Source: Hyphomicrobium sp. 12-62-95 (GTDB taxonomy: Bacteria > Pseudomonadota > Alphaproteobacteria > Rhizobiales > Hyphomicrobiaceae). From it: a stretch of 64,000 bases of DNA. Below are positions 37,002 to 46,479 of the stretch, piece after piece (positions within the stretch are counted from its first letter, which is position 1; every line of letters begins with the position of its first letter). Location: positions 230,087-294,086 of the forward strand of contig NCCZ01000001.1 of NCBI GenBank assembly GCA_002279935.1. The letters are read 5' to 3'. The position numbers and the translations under genes are program-made. Below the pieces are notes generated by a model. It did not search any database, had not been told where the DNA came from, and saw only the letters and a list, made by a program, of their open reading frames with translations.

Positions 37002-37688
37002 ATGCCTGATGGCACGCAGTACACCGCCGAAATCGGGCCAATTACCGGGGCACATAGCGCTCTCGACCCCATCGAGCGCTCGTCCGAAATAATGTTCGGC
37101 CTCATCATGGCGCTTACCTTTACATGCACAATCAGCGTGACTTCGAGCACGCGGGCCGATGTTATGACAATGCTCGCTGGTGCATTGGGTTGCAATGTCG
37201 CCTGGGGCCTCGTTGACTCCGCAATGTACCTGCTGTCGCAGATTGTCTCGCGCGAGCAGCGGCGAAGCTTGGCGTTGGAGCTTGCCGCAGCGTCTCCTGC
37301 TGACGCTCGAAGGATGCTGATCGACAATCTCCCGGAGGCGGCCGGCAAAGTGTTCAGCTCCTCGGATCTCGATCGCCTCGCCAATGGGATAGGGACAATG
37401 CCAAGAGCGCCGCGGCGTGCGGTGCCGACGCCGGACGATTTTCGCGGGGCGGTCCATATCTTCCTGCTTGTTTTTCTATCCACATTGCCGGTCGCCTTGC
37501 CCTTTCTATTCATGAAGGACGTCGGGACCGCACTGCGTACGTCAAACGCCATAGCAGTTGCCTTGCTCTTTATAGTCGGTACTGGGCTCGGGAAGCACAT
37601 GAAGTGGACTCCATACTGGGTCACTGGTCTGTGCGTCTCTCTGTTCGGCGCTCTACTCGTGGCCATTACGATCGCTCTTGGCGGCTAA
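37002..37688 (+). CDS. VIT-like membrane protein
   Basis: The 228-aa protein has an N-terminal signature RSSEIMFGLIMALTFTCTISV and GALGCNVAWGLVDSAMYLL, typical of bacterial proteins annotated as VIT1/CCC1-like, and three more membrane helices in the C-terminal half. A charged cytoplasmic loop lies between. Metal transport is suggested by the name only; the key carboxylates of true VIT transporters are not obvious. Confidence 0.7.
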   Translation: MPDGTQYTAEIGPITGAHSALDPIERSSEIMFGLIMALTFTCTISVTSSTRADVMTMLAGALGCNVAWGLVDSAMYLLSQIVSREQRRSLALELAAASPADARRMLIDNLPEAAGKVFSSSDLDRLANGIGTMPRAPRRAVPTPDDFRGAVHIFLLVFLSTLPVALPFLFMKDVGTALRTSNAIAVALLFIVGTGLGKHMKWTPYWVTGLCVSLFGALLVAITIALGG

Positions 37689-37767
37689 CAGTTCTGAACA
37701 GTTACGCAGACGGCAGTAGCGGTGGGCCAAAAGGAAATCGGGGCGATGACCAGATCGAGAGGGCTTC

Positions 37768-39480
37768 ATGGATAGCGGCACCAAATTGAGCGATCCCGGC
37801 TTACGTCGTTGGATCCCTGCTCTCGGGTGGTTGCAGACCTACGATAGATCCTGGCTGCGCGGTGACCTTATCGCCGGTCTGACGCTAGCGGCGTATCTCT
37901 TACCCGCTGGCCTTGGCGATGCATCGCTTGCTAATTTGCCGCCTCAGGCTGGATTGTATGCGTGCCTTTTCTCTGGGCTCGTATTCTGGCTGTTCTGCAG
38001 TTCACGCCACACAGCCATTTCGGTGACGTCCGCGATTTCACTTCTGGTGGGCGCATCGCTGGCCGACATCGCCGGAGGTGATGCGTCACGCTTCGGTGCA
38101 CTCGCTGCGGCCACAGCCGTTATCGTGGCAGTCATCGCGTTCATCGCATGGGCTGTTCGAGCCGGCGCCATTGTAAATTTCATATCCGAAAGCGTTATGG
38201 TGGGCTTTAAATGCGGAGTGGCGCTCTACTTGGCTAGCACGCAACTCCCCAAGCTCTTTGGCATTCATGGAGCTCATGGGGACTTTTGGGAAAACAGCGC
38301 ACAATTCATCAAACATCTGGGTGATACGAACCCGGCTTCTCTTACCGTAGGTGTTGCTGCCTTGGCGGCGCTCATCTTGGGTAAGGTTATGCTGCCCAAC
38401 AAGCCCATCGCGCTTTTCGTAGTCGTGGGTGGGATCGTCGCGTCCACCCTGTTCGGCCTCGATGCAAAGGGCGTCAAGCTTCTGGGGGAGGTTCCCCAAG
38501 GCTTGCCGGTGATCGGCTTTCCCGAGATCTACTGGTCGGACATCAACGCTCTGCTGCCGCTGGCCGTCGCGTGCTTCCTTCTTGCCGCCGTCGAAACAGC
38601 TGCTATCGGACGCACTTTCGCTGCCAAGCATGGTGGTCGGCTTGATGCCAATCAGGAGTTTCTCGCGCTCGCCGCTTCCAATCTCACCGCGGGATTGGGC
38701 CGCGGATTTCCTGTCAGTGGCGGCATGTCTCAATCTCTGGTCAACGAGGGTAGCGGCGCCCGCACGCCGCTATCTGGCGCATTCGCAGCGATTTTTATCC
38801 TGTTCGTCATCCTCTTTCTGTCGAATCAGTTGAGCGCACTGCCTCAGCCCGTTCTAGCGGCGGTCGTCCTCATGGCTGTCGCTGGCCTTTTCCAAGCCGA
38901 TGCGCTGCTGCATCTTTGGCGCGTCAGCCGCCCCGACTTCGTCGTAGCGATGGCGTCGCTAATGGGCGTTTTGGGCTCTGGCCTCCTGCGCGGTGTTATG
39001 ATCGGCGCCATCATTTCTCTAGTTCAGCTTATGTACCGCACCTCTCAGCCACACGTTGCAGTGCTCGGCCGTATCCCTGGCACGCGCCGTTTCTCGGATA
39101 TGGAACGACACACAGATAACGAAGTGATCCCAGGCGCACTGATCTTCAGACCTGAAGCCAGCTTGATCTATTTCAACATCGATCATGTCTGCGATACGAT
39201 CCTCACTCGGGTCCGTACAGAAATCGAACGGCCAGGCCTTGTTTTGCTCGACCTGTCCGCCGCACCCTATGTGGACTTGCAAAGCGCTCATACATTGGCC
39301 GGCATGGCTGATGAACTTCGGGAGCTTGGCGTAAGACTGCAGGTCGTCGAAGCGCGTTCTGGCGTTCGAGACCGTTTGAATAGCGAAGGGCTGGAAGAGC
39401 GGATTGGAAGAGCTAATCGATTTGTGACCGTGGCCGATGCTCTCGATCAATTTTCCGCAGACGAGGCCAAAGCCGGTTGA
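37768..39480 (+). CDS. SulP family anion transporter with STAS domain
   Basis: The 570-aa protein has the SulP signature (LPAGLGDASLANLPPQAGLYACLFSGLVFWLF) and about ten further helices, then a C-terminal STAS domain at roughly 440-560 with VLLDLSAAPYVDLQSAHTL. It imports sulfate, bicarbonate or another anion; specificity cannot be told from sequence. The C-terminus runs directly into recombinase-like remnant sequence immediately after the stop, so the mobile segment begins right here. Confidence 0.92.
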   Translation: MDSGTKLSDPGLRRWIPALGWLQTYDRSWLRGDLIAGLTLAAYLLPAGLGDASLANLPPQAGLYACLFSGLVFWLFCSSRHTAISVTSAISLLVGASLADIAGGDASRFGALAAATAVIVAVIAFIAWAVRAGAIVNFISESVMVGFKCGVALYLASTQLPKLFGIHGAHGDFWENSAQFIKHLGDTNPASLTVGVAALAALILGKVMLPNKPIALFVVVGGIVASTLFGLDAKGVKLLGEVPQGLPVIGFPEIYWSDINALLPLAVACFLLAAVETAAIGRTFAAKHGGRLDANQEFLALAASNLTAGLGRGFPVSGGMSQSLVNEGSGARTPLSGAFAAIFILFVILFLSNQLSALPQPVLAAVVLMAVAGLFQADALLHLWRVSRPDFVVAMASLMGVLGSGLLRGVMIGAIISLVQLMYRTSQPHVAVLGRIPGTRRFSDMERHTDNEVIPGALIFRPEASLIYFNIDHVCDTILTRVRTEIERPGLVLLDLSAAPYVDLQSAHTLAGMADELRELGVRLQVVEARSGVRDRLNSEGLEERIGRANRFVTVADALDQFSADEAKAG

Positions 39481-39888
39481 CGCAACACGGCGGAAAACCC
39501 CATTGAACGGCTGAAGGATGAGCGGGCATCTTGTCTTGCCGCACTGGAGCGCGCTAAGGCCGGCAGGGAAAGAGTCACGCAGATCGATGAGGCCAAGCTT
39601 AAAGCTGTCACCGAACTGATGCGGTTGCGCCTGACAGCCGGTGACGTGCAATTCCGGAAAGCATAACTCTCGGCGCTTATCGAATGCGTCGAGGTCGGGG
39701 ACGACGATAGGCCGATCGTTGGCCGGAAAACCGCTCTCGAACAGCACGTTGCGACCGGCGGTCTGGCCGGCCCTGGTATTCGCAGTTTTGTACGCAAATG
39801 GCGCCCCGTAGGTCTGCCATACTACCGATCGCCGCAGTTCGCCAGCGTTCGCGATAGCTCTGCGTTATCAACGTCTAATTCCTGTTGA
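39481..39888 (+). pseudogene. C-terminal remnant of a large serine recombinase
   Basis: In frame with 39481, the translation reads NPIERLKDERASCLAALERA, then a coiled segment, LRLTAGDVQFRKA, a TAA stop at 39664-39666, and LSALIECVEVGDDDRPIVG. This matches the C-terminal zinc/coiled region of large serine recombinases. No catalytic domain or start is present. It abuts the SulP stop codon, which marks a deletion or integration scar. Confidence 0.7.
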
Positions 39889-39928
39889 TGGTCCGGGGAG
39901 GTTCGTGGACGTTCGGAACAAACCGTGT

Positions 39929-39950
39929 CTAATTTTAGGGTGAGAATTAG
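39929..39950. promoter_or_regulatory. Small imperfect palindrome upstream of the integrase
   Basis: CTAATTTT and AGAATTAG form an imperfect inverted repeat 47 bp before the integrase start. It may be an operator or part of an attachment site. Confidence 0.3.
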
Positions 39951-39996
39951 GGCGAGCGTCGGGTGAAGGCACGGGCTCACCGACCAGGGGTCCAAT

Positions 39997-41250
39997 ATGG
40001 CGCGCATGATCAACCGCCTCTCCGACCGAACCGTGCGGACACTCACCGCGCCGGGATTGCATGCAGACGGTGGCAACCTGTTTCTCGTTGTTGATCCGCC
40101 CCGACGAAACCCGGACGGCACGGAAGGAAAGCCGGCCAAGCGCTGGGCTTTCGTTTTTCAGTGGAATGGAAAGCGGAAGGAGATGGGGCTTGGTGGCCTC
40201 AACTCCGTCAGCCTTGCGGCGGCCCGTGACGTGGCCGCCGAGTGTCGTGCGATGTTGGCCAAGAACATCAACCCGATCGAGGCGCGCCGCGCTGAGCAAC
40301 GCAAGCAGGCGGCTGGCCGGACCTTCGGCGACGTCGCCAAGGATCTGCACAAAGCCCGCAAGTCTGGGTTCCGCAACAAGAAGTCCGAGACACAATGGCT
40401 GACTGCTCTCGAAGCCCACGCCAAACCGATTTGGGACAAGTCGGTCGAAAGCATTGGCACAGAGGACGTACTGGCGGTTTTGCAGCCCGTGTGGACGTCT
40501 AAATCCGAGACCGCTGCGCGGGTCCGCGGCAGGATTGAGGCTGTGCTCGACGCGGCCCGAGCACGAGGGCTGATCGACCGCGACCGCGCCAATCCCGCCC
40601 GCTGGAAAGGGCACCTGAGCTTCCTGTTGCCGAAGCGCCAGAAGTTGCAGCGTGGACATCACGCGGCGCTCCCCTATGGGAAGATCGCGGATTTCATGAC
40701 GGCGCTTCGCGGGCGTGAAGCGATGGCGGGCCTCTGCCTCGAATTCACAATACTCACCGCGGTCCGCTCCGGCGAGGCGATGCATGCGACCTGGGGTGAG
40801 GTCGATCTCGATGCGAAGCTTTGGGTGATCCCGCGCGAGCGCATGAAGCGTAAGCGCGAACATCGCGTGCCGCTGTCGGATCGCTGCGTCGAGATGCTGG
40901 CAAAGCTGGAGAAGCTGAAAGCGGGCCCCGACAGCTTTGTCTTCCCCGGGACGAAGCCCGGTAGGCCGCTTTCTGTGATGGCGCTCGAAATGTTACTGCG
41001 GCGCATGAAGGTGGTCGTCACCGTGCATGGCTTCCGCTCGACGTTCCGCGATTGGGCCGGCGATTGCACGAACTACCCGCGCGAGATCGTCGAGGAAGCG
41101 CTGGCACACCAAGTCGGCAGCGAGGTCGAGCGCGCCTATCGCCGCGGCGACGCAATCGAGAAGCGCCGGCAACTCATGGAAGCCTGGTCAGCTTACTGTG
41201 GTGCCATGACCAATGTTGTGGTGCTCCGCACCTGCGCTGGTGATCAATAA
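39997..41250 (+). CDS. P4-type tyrosine site-specific integrase
   Basis: The 417-aa protein has the N-terminal DUF4102-like domain (LSDRTVRTLTAPGLHADGGNLFLVV), a core-binding domain, and a catalytic domain with Arg in LTAVRSGEAMHATW, H-x-x-R in HGFRSTFRDWAG, the second His in EEALAHQVGSEVE and Tyr in RAYRRGD. All catalytic residues are present, so it may be active. Such integrases move genomic islands, often at tRNA genes; no tRNA is visible here, so the attachment site is not identified. Confidence 0.93.
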   Translation: MARMINRLSDRTVRTLTAPGLHADGGNLFLVVDPPRRNPDGTEGKPAKRWAFVFQWNGKRKEMGLGGLNSVSLAAARDVAAECRAMLAKNINPIEARRAEQRKQAAGRTFGDVAKDLHKARKSGFRNKKSETQWLTALEAHAKPIWDKSVESIGTEDVLAVLQPVWTSKSETAARVRGRIEAVLDAARARGLIDRDRANPARWKGHLSFLLPKRQKLQRGHHAALPYGKIADFMTALRGREAMAGLCLEFTILTAVRSGEAMHATWGEVDLDAKLWVIPRERMKRKREHRVPLSDRCVEMLAKLEKLKAGPDSFVFPGTKPGRPLSVMALEMLLRRMKVVVTVHGFRSTFRDWAGDCTNYPREIVEEALAHQVGSEVERAYRRGDAIEKRRQLMEAWSAYCGAMTNVVVLRTCAGDQ

Positions 41251-41972
41251 TGTCCAAAAAGCCCAAGAGCGACATACGTTCCAGTCATGGCGGGCCGGTT
41301 GCTGCTCAGACGGCAGCGACAGAGGCCGACTCACCACCACTCGTGGGGATCGAAGCATCAGATTGGGACATGCTTGATCAGCGGCTTCTCCGCGCAGCGA
41401 TCAGTCTGCGGGTGGCCAATGATGAAGGCGCGCAGAGGGAAGCATGGGCCGAGGCGTTGATTGCGACGTTGGATTTCTTGCGCAACTACCAGGACCGCCC
41501 ACCAGTTAATCAGATGTTTGTCGAGCTGATCGGTGCTCTGGGAGATCTGAATGAAGGTCGCCAACCCGCCAGTTTGCGCCCTAGCGCTATCAAGCCTAGG
41601 CGGTCCCGGTCGAACAAAGCCATCATGGATCAGGCAAGCGCCGTGGCTATGATTGACGCTCTCGTACGGGCGGGGGATGACGAACACACCGCAGGCACGC
41701 GCATCGCCACGCTGGCAGTCAGCTTAGGTTGCGAGCTTCCGAACCCCCAACATAGGAGCGGGAAGGACCAAACACCGGATCATGTGCGCCTTTTGAACTG
41801 GCGCAAAGAATTGGGTCGGGCCGGCAGGGACCCGCGTTACGCAATTGCGCGCGACTTACGGCTATTTTGGCGGCGGCGATTGAAAGACTATGTTGCGAAA
41901 CATGGGTGCGATCCCAAGTCGGGCGCCGAGGCTATGATTGAAATGTGGACCTGCTTGCACAGGCCAAAGTGA
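41250..41972 (+). CDS. Unknown protein coupled to the integrase
   Basis: The 240-aa protein overlaps the last base of the integrase gene, so the two are probably co-transcribed. It is soluble, with a Ser/Lys-rich N-terminus, a helical middle (LRAAISLRVANDEGAQREAWAEALIATLDFL), and a C-terminal Arg/Lys-rich region (LFWRRRLKDYVAKHG) that could bind nucleic acid. I do not recognise the family. Confidence 0.65.
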   Translation: MSKKPKSDIRSSHGGPVAAQTAATEADSPPLVGIEASDWDMLDQRLLRAAISLRVANDEGAQREAWAEALIATLDFLRNYQDRPPVNQMFVELIGALGDLNEGRQPASLRPSAIKPRRSRSNKAIMDQASAVAMIDALVRAGDDEHTAGTRIATLAVSLGCELPNPQHRSGKDQTPDHVRLLNWRKELGRAGRDPRYAIARDLRLFWRRRLKDYVAKHGCDPKSGAEAMIEMWTCLHRPK

Positions 41973-42461
41973 ATGTCGCGAGGTATCTTGAAGATCGGCA
42001 CTGTGCTTCCCTGCAATGTGGTCCTTAGCAGCGCCCAGGCGAAGACGTTGATGTCGCCGCGATCGATTCCGCCGCCTCGACGTATGCCGTCGACAATCAG
42101 AACCTCAAGCAGGCCGGCCGCGCTGTCGCTGAAAAGCTGCAGCGTGCTGTCGCGCTAGTTAGAACGGCATATGTCTGCCAAGCGTCAGCTGCCGACACGC
42201 GGCTAAACGACAGCTACTTCCGCTTCGGGCCATAAGCGCCATTGGCCAGAGGCGGATCATCAGACCGCCTGTGCTCTCCGCACATCAAAAATCAACATCG
42301 GCCTCCATGAGAAATGCTGCACCGCATGCCATTCGACGCGGTATTCGGGACTTGCGACCGCTTAGGGACCCATCGCGTCATGTGAACATCGCACGCGAAA
42401 CCTGCGCGTTTGACCCGTTGCGGGCATCGACGGGACGCGCGGCTCCCGAGCAGACGGCCGT
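41973..42461. other. Mobile-element debris, possible decayed coding fragment
   Basis: No intact gene is visible. An open frame at 42029-42235 without a start codon reads protein-like (GEDVDVAAIDSAASTYAVDN ... RLNDSYFRFGP, stop) and could be the end of a lost gene. The short sequence AAGCGCCATTGGCCA at 42234-42248 recurs on the minus strand at 63695-63709. Confidence 0.35.
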
Positions 42462-42659
42462 CTATACCTCGGCTAGCATTGCCCTGAGCTGATCAGGGGC
42501 TGTGATGTCGATGCGCCGGTAAGCAACATTGACAAGGCCGTTCCTCTGCAGTCGGCGCAAGATAGAATTTGCGGTCGTCCTTGCTACATTAGCCATTACA
42601 GCCAAGTCGTCCTGGCTGATGCACACCTCTATCAAGCGCTCGTCTGATTGTCTCGCCAT
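42462..42659 (-). pseudogene. C-terminal stump of a Crp/Fnr-family regulator
   Basis: Reading on the minus strand, ARQSDERLIEVCISQDDLAVMANVARTTANSILRRLQ (in shorter pieces: the ISQDDLAVMANVART helix-turn-helix and the following RNGLVNVAYRRIDI wing) matches the DNA-binding end of Crp/Fnr proteins. The sensor domain is missing. The frame meets the presumed IS end (TGTCCGTCGTCG) at 42660, so IS insertion likely destroyed the gene. Confidence 0.65.
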
Positions 42660-43824
42660 GTCCGTCGTCGAATGCTTTGAGACAGTTTGCGGCGTGACTG
42701 AGCGGAGGCTCGGGGTCATCGGGATTTGATGTTAAGCGGCTTTCGATTGATGCTGCAATCGTCGTTTCCGGATGGTGTCTCTTTTGATCCTTTCTCGTTG
42801 CAACAGGATGGTTTGGCCGCGTCCGAAGTAGACGTCGGCCGGTGTGAGGTTGGCTAGGCTCTCGTGGTAGCGGCGGTGATTGTAGTGCTCGACGAAGCGT
42901 CCGATCTGCGCTTCGAGATCCCCGGGCAGATAGTAGTTCTCGAGCAGGATGCGGTTCTTGAGCGTCTGATGCCAGCGCTCGATCTTGCCTTGGGTTTGCG
43001 GGTGATGGGGCGCGCCACGGACGTGCTCCATGCCGTTGTCGCCGAGCCATTCGGCGAGATCGGCGGAGACGTAGCTTGAGCCGTTGTCGCTCAACAAGCG
43101 GGGCTTATGAACGACGCGGGCTTGGTCGCAGCCTGAGGCCGCGAGCGCCAGCTGCAAGGTGTCGGTGACGTCCTCGGCCTTCATGGTGGTGCACAGCTTC
43201 CAGGCGATGATGTATCGGGAGAAGTCATCAAGGATGGTCGAGAGATAGAACCAGCCCCAGCCGATGACCTTCAGGTAGGTGAAGTCGGTCTGCCAGAGTT
43301 GGTTGGGTGCCGTGGTCTTGTCCTTGAACTCATCCGCCGCCTTGATGACGATGAAGGCGGGGCTGGTGATGAGGTCATGGGCCTTGAGCAGGCGATAGAC
43401 GGAGGCTTCCGAGACGAAGTAATTCTGGGTATCGGTGAAGCGTGCTGCCAGTTCGCGGGGCGACAGTTCGGGCTCGTCGAGTGCCAGGCCGACAATATCT
43501 TGGCGGACGTCGTCTGGAATGCGGTTCCAGACGCGCGATGGTTTCGACGACTTGTCTTCAAGCGCTTCGACACCGCCGGTTTGATAGCGATCATACCAGC
43601 GATAGAACGAGCCCGGCAGAATGCCGAGCTTCTCCAGCGTGCGCCGCACGGACTGATCGAGATGCTTTCACCTTCGAAGAGTCAGTCGTGTCTGAACCCG
43701 CCGTAGCATGACGAGTTCGCAGGCTTCATCTTGGATGTGCAGAGATTCCGGACCTCACCGTATCTCGTCGCCAAGAGTGGGAACGCCTGCGATGCGATGA
43801 CCGCAGCACCTCTGTAAGGGGACA
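42660..43824 (-). mobile_element. IS3-family-like insertion sequence, boundaries tentative
   Basis: The element contains one transposase gene. Proposed ends are TGTCCGTCGTCG at 42660 and the inverted TGTCCCCTTACA at 43824; both begin TGTCC, and IS3 elements end TG...CA. No matching target duplication is seen (CCA against CAG), and an orfA is lacking, so the element may be partly deleted. Confidence 0.45.
42732..43649 (-). CDS. IS3-family transposase with integrase core
   Basis: The 305-aa protein has an N-terminal helix-turn-helix (RRTLEKLGILPGSFYRWYDRYQTGG) and an rve integrase core with the DDE triad in LWQTDFTYLKV, LLSDNGSSYVS and QGKIERWHQTLKN. The frame upstream of the GTG start reads KHLDQSV after a TGA, in place of the usual linker to orfA, so a normal OrfAB fusion cannot be made. 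Activity is doubtful without the partner. Confidence 0.88.
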   Translation of the reverse strand: MRRTLEKLGILPGSFYRWYDRYQTGGVEALEDKSSKPSRVWNRIPDDVRQDIVGLALDEPELSPRELAARFTDTQNYFVSEASVYRLLKAHDLITSPAFIVIKAADEFKDKTTAPNQLWQTDFTYLKVIGWGWFYLSTILDDFSRYIIAWKLCTTMKAEDVTDTLQLALAASGCDQARVVHKPRLLSDNGSSYVSADLAEWLGDNGMEHVRGAPHHPQTQGKIERWHQTLKNRILLENYYLPGDLEAQIGRFVEHYNHRRYHESLANLTPADVYFGRGQTILLQRERIKRDTIRKRRLQHQSKAA

Positions 43825-43938
43825 CAGGTTTTCAAGGTGCCAGATTGAACTGCGATGCTAGGCGCCCCAGAACTTTCCCAATTGTCAGAAACCGGCCGTT
43901 CTCGCGCCGACGCGAAGGGCCAAATTCGGACAAGAGTT
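43650..43938. other. IS end and flanking sequence, no gene
   Basis: The first 175 bp fall inside the proposed IS and hold no orfA. The remaining 114 bp lie downstream of the HupE/UreJ-like gene. On the minus strand a short open frame there (KLLSEFGPSRRRENGRFL) has no start and is not called. Confidence 0.3.
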
Positions 43939-44931
43939 TCAGCTCCAAAAGTCGGCGATCCTGGTAACGAGCCAGTAGGTCGCTATGGTGCCAACGACGT
44001 ACGCTGCCGCAACCCGGGCAGGCTCCAGTGGCCAGGTCAGAACCGCAATCGTCGCGCGGTACGCGAAGATCAGGCCTGCCACAAACAGAAGCTGGCCGGC
44101 TTCGACGCCAAGGTTGAACATCAGTAGGGCCATAGCCACATCAGTCTGTGGCAGGCCGATTTCCTTTAGCACTCCGGCAAATCCGAAACCGTGCAGCAGC
44201 CCGAACGCGAAGGCCACGACCCACGGGCTAGACTGCGAGAGACGCCTCTCCCCCGGTTGCATGCAAACTAGCTCACGAGCGACGAACCCGATGCTGAGCG
44301 CAATGACCGCTTCCACCGGCTTCTGCGGCAGGCTTATCACCCCGAGCGCCGCGCCGCCGAGGGTGATGCTGTGAGCGACGGTGAAGGCCGTGATCGTTTT
44401 AACGAGCATCCATCGATCACGGATGAGCAGCATCAGCACCAGGACAAAGAGCAGGTGATCGATGCCAATGAGGATATGTTCGACCCCCAGAATGAAGTAG
44501 GTCTTGGCGACTTCCAGTGTCGTGGGCGTGCCAACGACGAAGAGGTCAGGCGACTGCGAAGTCAGACGGGTGACCTGTGTTGTGCCATCGACGTGGGCAA
44601 CGCGGGCGAGCACGTCGGTTAGCGACGTCCGTAATCCGGCAATCGTGATTTCGCGATCTGTGAGTCCGCCCTCGCAATGGACGTTCCACCGCTCATAATA
44701 GGCACCACCGTTGAACGTACCGACCGGCTCAGTTTGGGCTTTGCAGGCATCCGGCATTCGCACATAGAGCGCGAGCCGCTTGTTTCCCGCCGCCGGCACC
44801 TTCCAAAGCACGGCATAGTGGCCGACTGCCGTCTCGTTGATCTCGAGATACGCCGGCCGAATCTCATGCGCTAAAGCAGTACTGCTCAGCCAAGTCCACA
44901 GAACAAGTCCGACCAACAATCGCCGGATCAT
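43939..44931 (-). CDS. HupE/UreJ family membrane protein
   Basis: The 330-aa protein has a signal peptide ending TALAHE, an extracytoplasmic domain of about 135 residues (IRPAYLEINETAVGHYAVLW), then six or seven helices with the HupE/UreJ signature GVEHILIGIDHLLFVLVLML and FGLLHGFGFAG. The His/Asp-rich helices suggest metal (Ni or Co) or other small-ligand transport. It is the last gene of the DUF3604 cluster and overlaps the PpiC gene by four bases. Confidence 0.87.
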   Translation of the reverse strand: MIRRLLVGLVLWTWLSSTALAHEIRPAYLEINETAVGHYAVLWKVPAAGNKRLALYVRMPDACKAQTEPVGTFNGGAYYERWNVHCEGGLTDREITIAGLRTSLTDVLARVAHVDGTTQVTRLTSQSPDLFVVGTPTTLEVAKTYFILGVEHILIGIDHLLFVLVLMLLIRDRWMLVKTITAFTVAHSITLGGAALGVISLPQKPVEAVIALSIGFVARELVCMQPGERRLSQSSPWVVAFAFGLLHGFGFAGVLKEIGLPQTDVAMALLMFNLGVEAGQLLFVAGLIFAYRATIAVLTWPLEPARVAAAYVVGTIATYWLVTRIADFWS

Positions 44932-45782
44932 GAACGCGGCTCCACATCGGCCGCACTCTCGATCTTAACGCGATAGCGCTTCAGAAGACTGTCAAGCCGT
45001 TCTTGTTCAAACGCCTTCCGCCTGGCTGTTGTCCAATCTCTCACAACGGCCTCGCGGACTTCGGCAAGCACTGGACTGCGCGCATCGGTGCGAGCGCTGA
45101 CGCGGACGAGATGCTCACCGAAGCTCGACGAGACCGGCCCGGCCCATTCCTTCACTGGCACCTTCAAGAGCTCATCGGCAAATCCCGCACCGAATGTCTG
45201 TCCGATCGACGCTAGGCCCGTCGGTGGCAACGCCACCGGCAATAGAGTCTGGTCTCCGAGCGTAGCTAGGTCAGTCTCGGGATCGGCGCGTAGCTGCGCG
45301 AGCACAGCCTGCGCGTCGTCAGCGAGCCCGTCGCCCCTCTTCGCTGGGTTGAAGTAGATTTGCTGGAAGGCCATCACAGGCTCGATCCGAAAACGGTCGG
45401 AATGAGCCTTCAGATACACATCGAGTTCGGAATCCTTCGGCGTCAAGTCGCTGATCGCGGCATCTGCCAAAAATTCCATCTTCTGTCGTAGCCTGCGTCG
45501 GATGACGGTATCGTCGGTATCAAGACCGAGGACCATGCCTTCGCGATAGTAGATTTCTTCTTTGACGTACTCGTCGATCAGGCCTTTCAGTTCTTGCGCC
45601 GTGGGAGCGCGGTGCCACGTCTTCGCAAACAGCCCAGAAAGTTGCTCGATCTTGCCAGACGTCACCACGATTTCTCTTGCTTCGGGCTCAGCCGAGCGGT
45701 CGACGAGGCCATACAGAAGGAAGATGGCGAGTGCGAGCCCGAGAAAGTGGAGCAGCGGTTCTCTAAGCGCGCGGCTTAGCAT
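44928..45782 (-). CDS. PpiC-type peptidylprolyl isomerase, membrane anchored
   Basis: The 284-aa protein has an N-terminal helix (LLHFLGLALAIFLLYGLV), a SurA-like helical region (ETQ-like KIEQLSGLFAKTWHRAPTAQEL), and a C-terminal parvulin-type domain (VMAFQQIYFNPAKR, SFGEHLVRV). It likely folds exported partners in the periplasm. Co-operon placement suggests it serves the HupE-like, 196-aa or DUF3604 proteins. Confidence 0.85.
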   Translation of the reverse strand: MLSRALREPLLHFLGLALAIFLLYGLVDRSAEPEAREIVVTSGKIEQLSGLFAKTWHRAPTAQELKGLIDEYVKEEIYYREGMVLGLDTDDTVIRRRLRQKMEFLADAAISDLTPKDSELDVYLKAHSDRFRIEPVMAFQQIYFNPAKRGDGLADDAQAVLAQLRADPETDLATLGDQTLLPVALPPTGLASIGQTFGAGFADELLKVPVKEWAGPVSSSFGEHLVRVSARTDARSPVLAEVREAVVRDWTTARRKAFEQERLDSLLKRYRVKIESAADVEPRS

Positions 45783-45888
45783 TTAAAGTCTCCTCGCGTA
45801 ACTGCCTGTCCACGGGTCCGCGCACGCCCTCGCCGTGGCACTGAACCCCACGCTTTCAATCCAAGATAGTTTGGATAGATCTTTGCGA

Positions 45889-46479
45889 TTAGTCGCGCAA
45901 CTTCGCCACCCCGTTGGCGATCGGAGGGTGTACTCGACTGATCCATGCCGTCAGCCGATGCACGGCCTCCGCTGCGCCATACAGCCTAATCAACCCCAAA
46001 TCGAGCGCTTCTTGCGGCGAAATTTGGCCCTTGAGCAACCCTTTTATGACGTCTTCTTCCGTCACGGCAACGACATCTCCGGGTGCAGGGCCGGGGACGT
46101 GCGGAGTCATTTCCAAGCTATTCGTGCGTGGCTCGAGGCGTGCCCATAGTACTGGCCCGAGGAGCACCACTGCGACAGCTGGATCGTCTGGCTTCCGGAC
46201 CACATCGAGAACATCACGCAGTCGGCTCAGTTCCTTGACGACCTGCCCGTAGCCGAGAAGTGCCTTGGCCGCCACTGGGCGATCGTCTCGCGCCAGTCGC
46301 CCTTGGAGTTGCGCTGTCCAAACCGCCGATCTCACATGAAGGGAATCCGGATAAGCCCAGTTCAGCATGCCCCGAGTCATATCGACCGGGTTATGGTAGC
46401 CGCAAGCCAACCCGGCCGGAGACAGCGCAACAGATGCGCTGAGACATACAAGACCAAGCAAAGCAGCCGGCGGTCTCAC
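45889..46479 (-). CDS. Exported protein of unknown function in the DUF3604 cluster
   Basis: The 196-aa protein has a signal peptide (LLGLVCLSASVALSPAGLAC) and then GYHNPVDMTRGMLNWAYPDSLHVRSAVW, with a Cys at the predicted cleavage site, so it could be a lipoprotein. I do not recognise the domain. It overlaps the upstream DUF3604 gene by four bases and is followed by a 106-bp gap before the PpiC gene. Confidence 0.7.
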   Translation of the reverse strand: MRPPAALLGLVCLSASVALSPAGLACGYHNPVDMTRGMLNWAYPDSLHVRSAVWTAQLQGRLARDDRPVAAKALLGYGQVVKELSRLRDVLDVVRKPDDPAVAVVLLGPVLWARLEPRTNSLEMTPHVPGPAPGDVVAVTEEDVIKGLLKGQISPQEALDLGLIRLYGAAEAVHRLTAWISRVHPPIANGVAKLRD

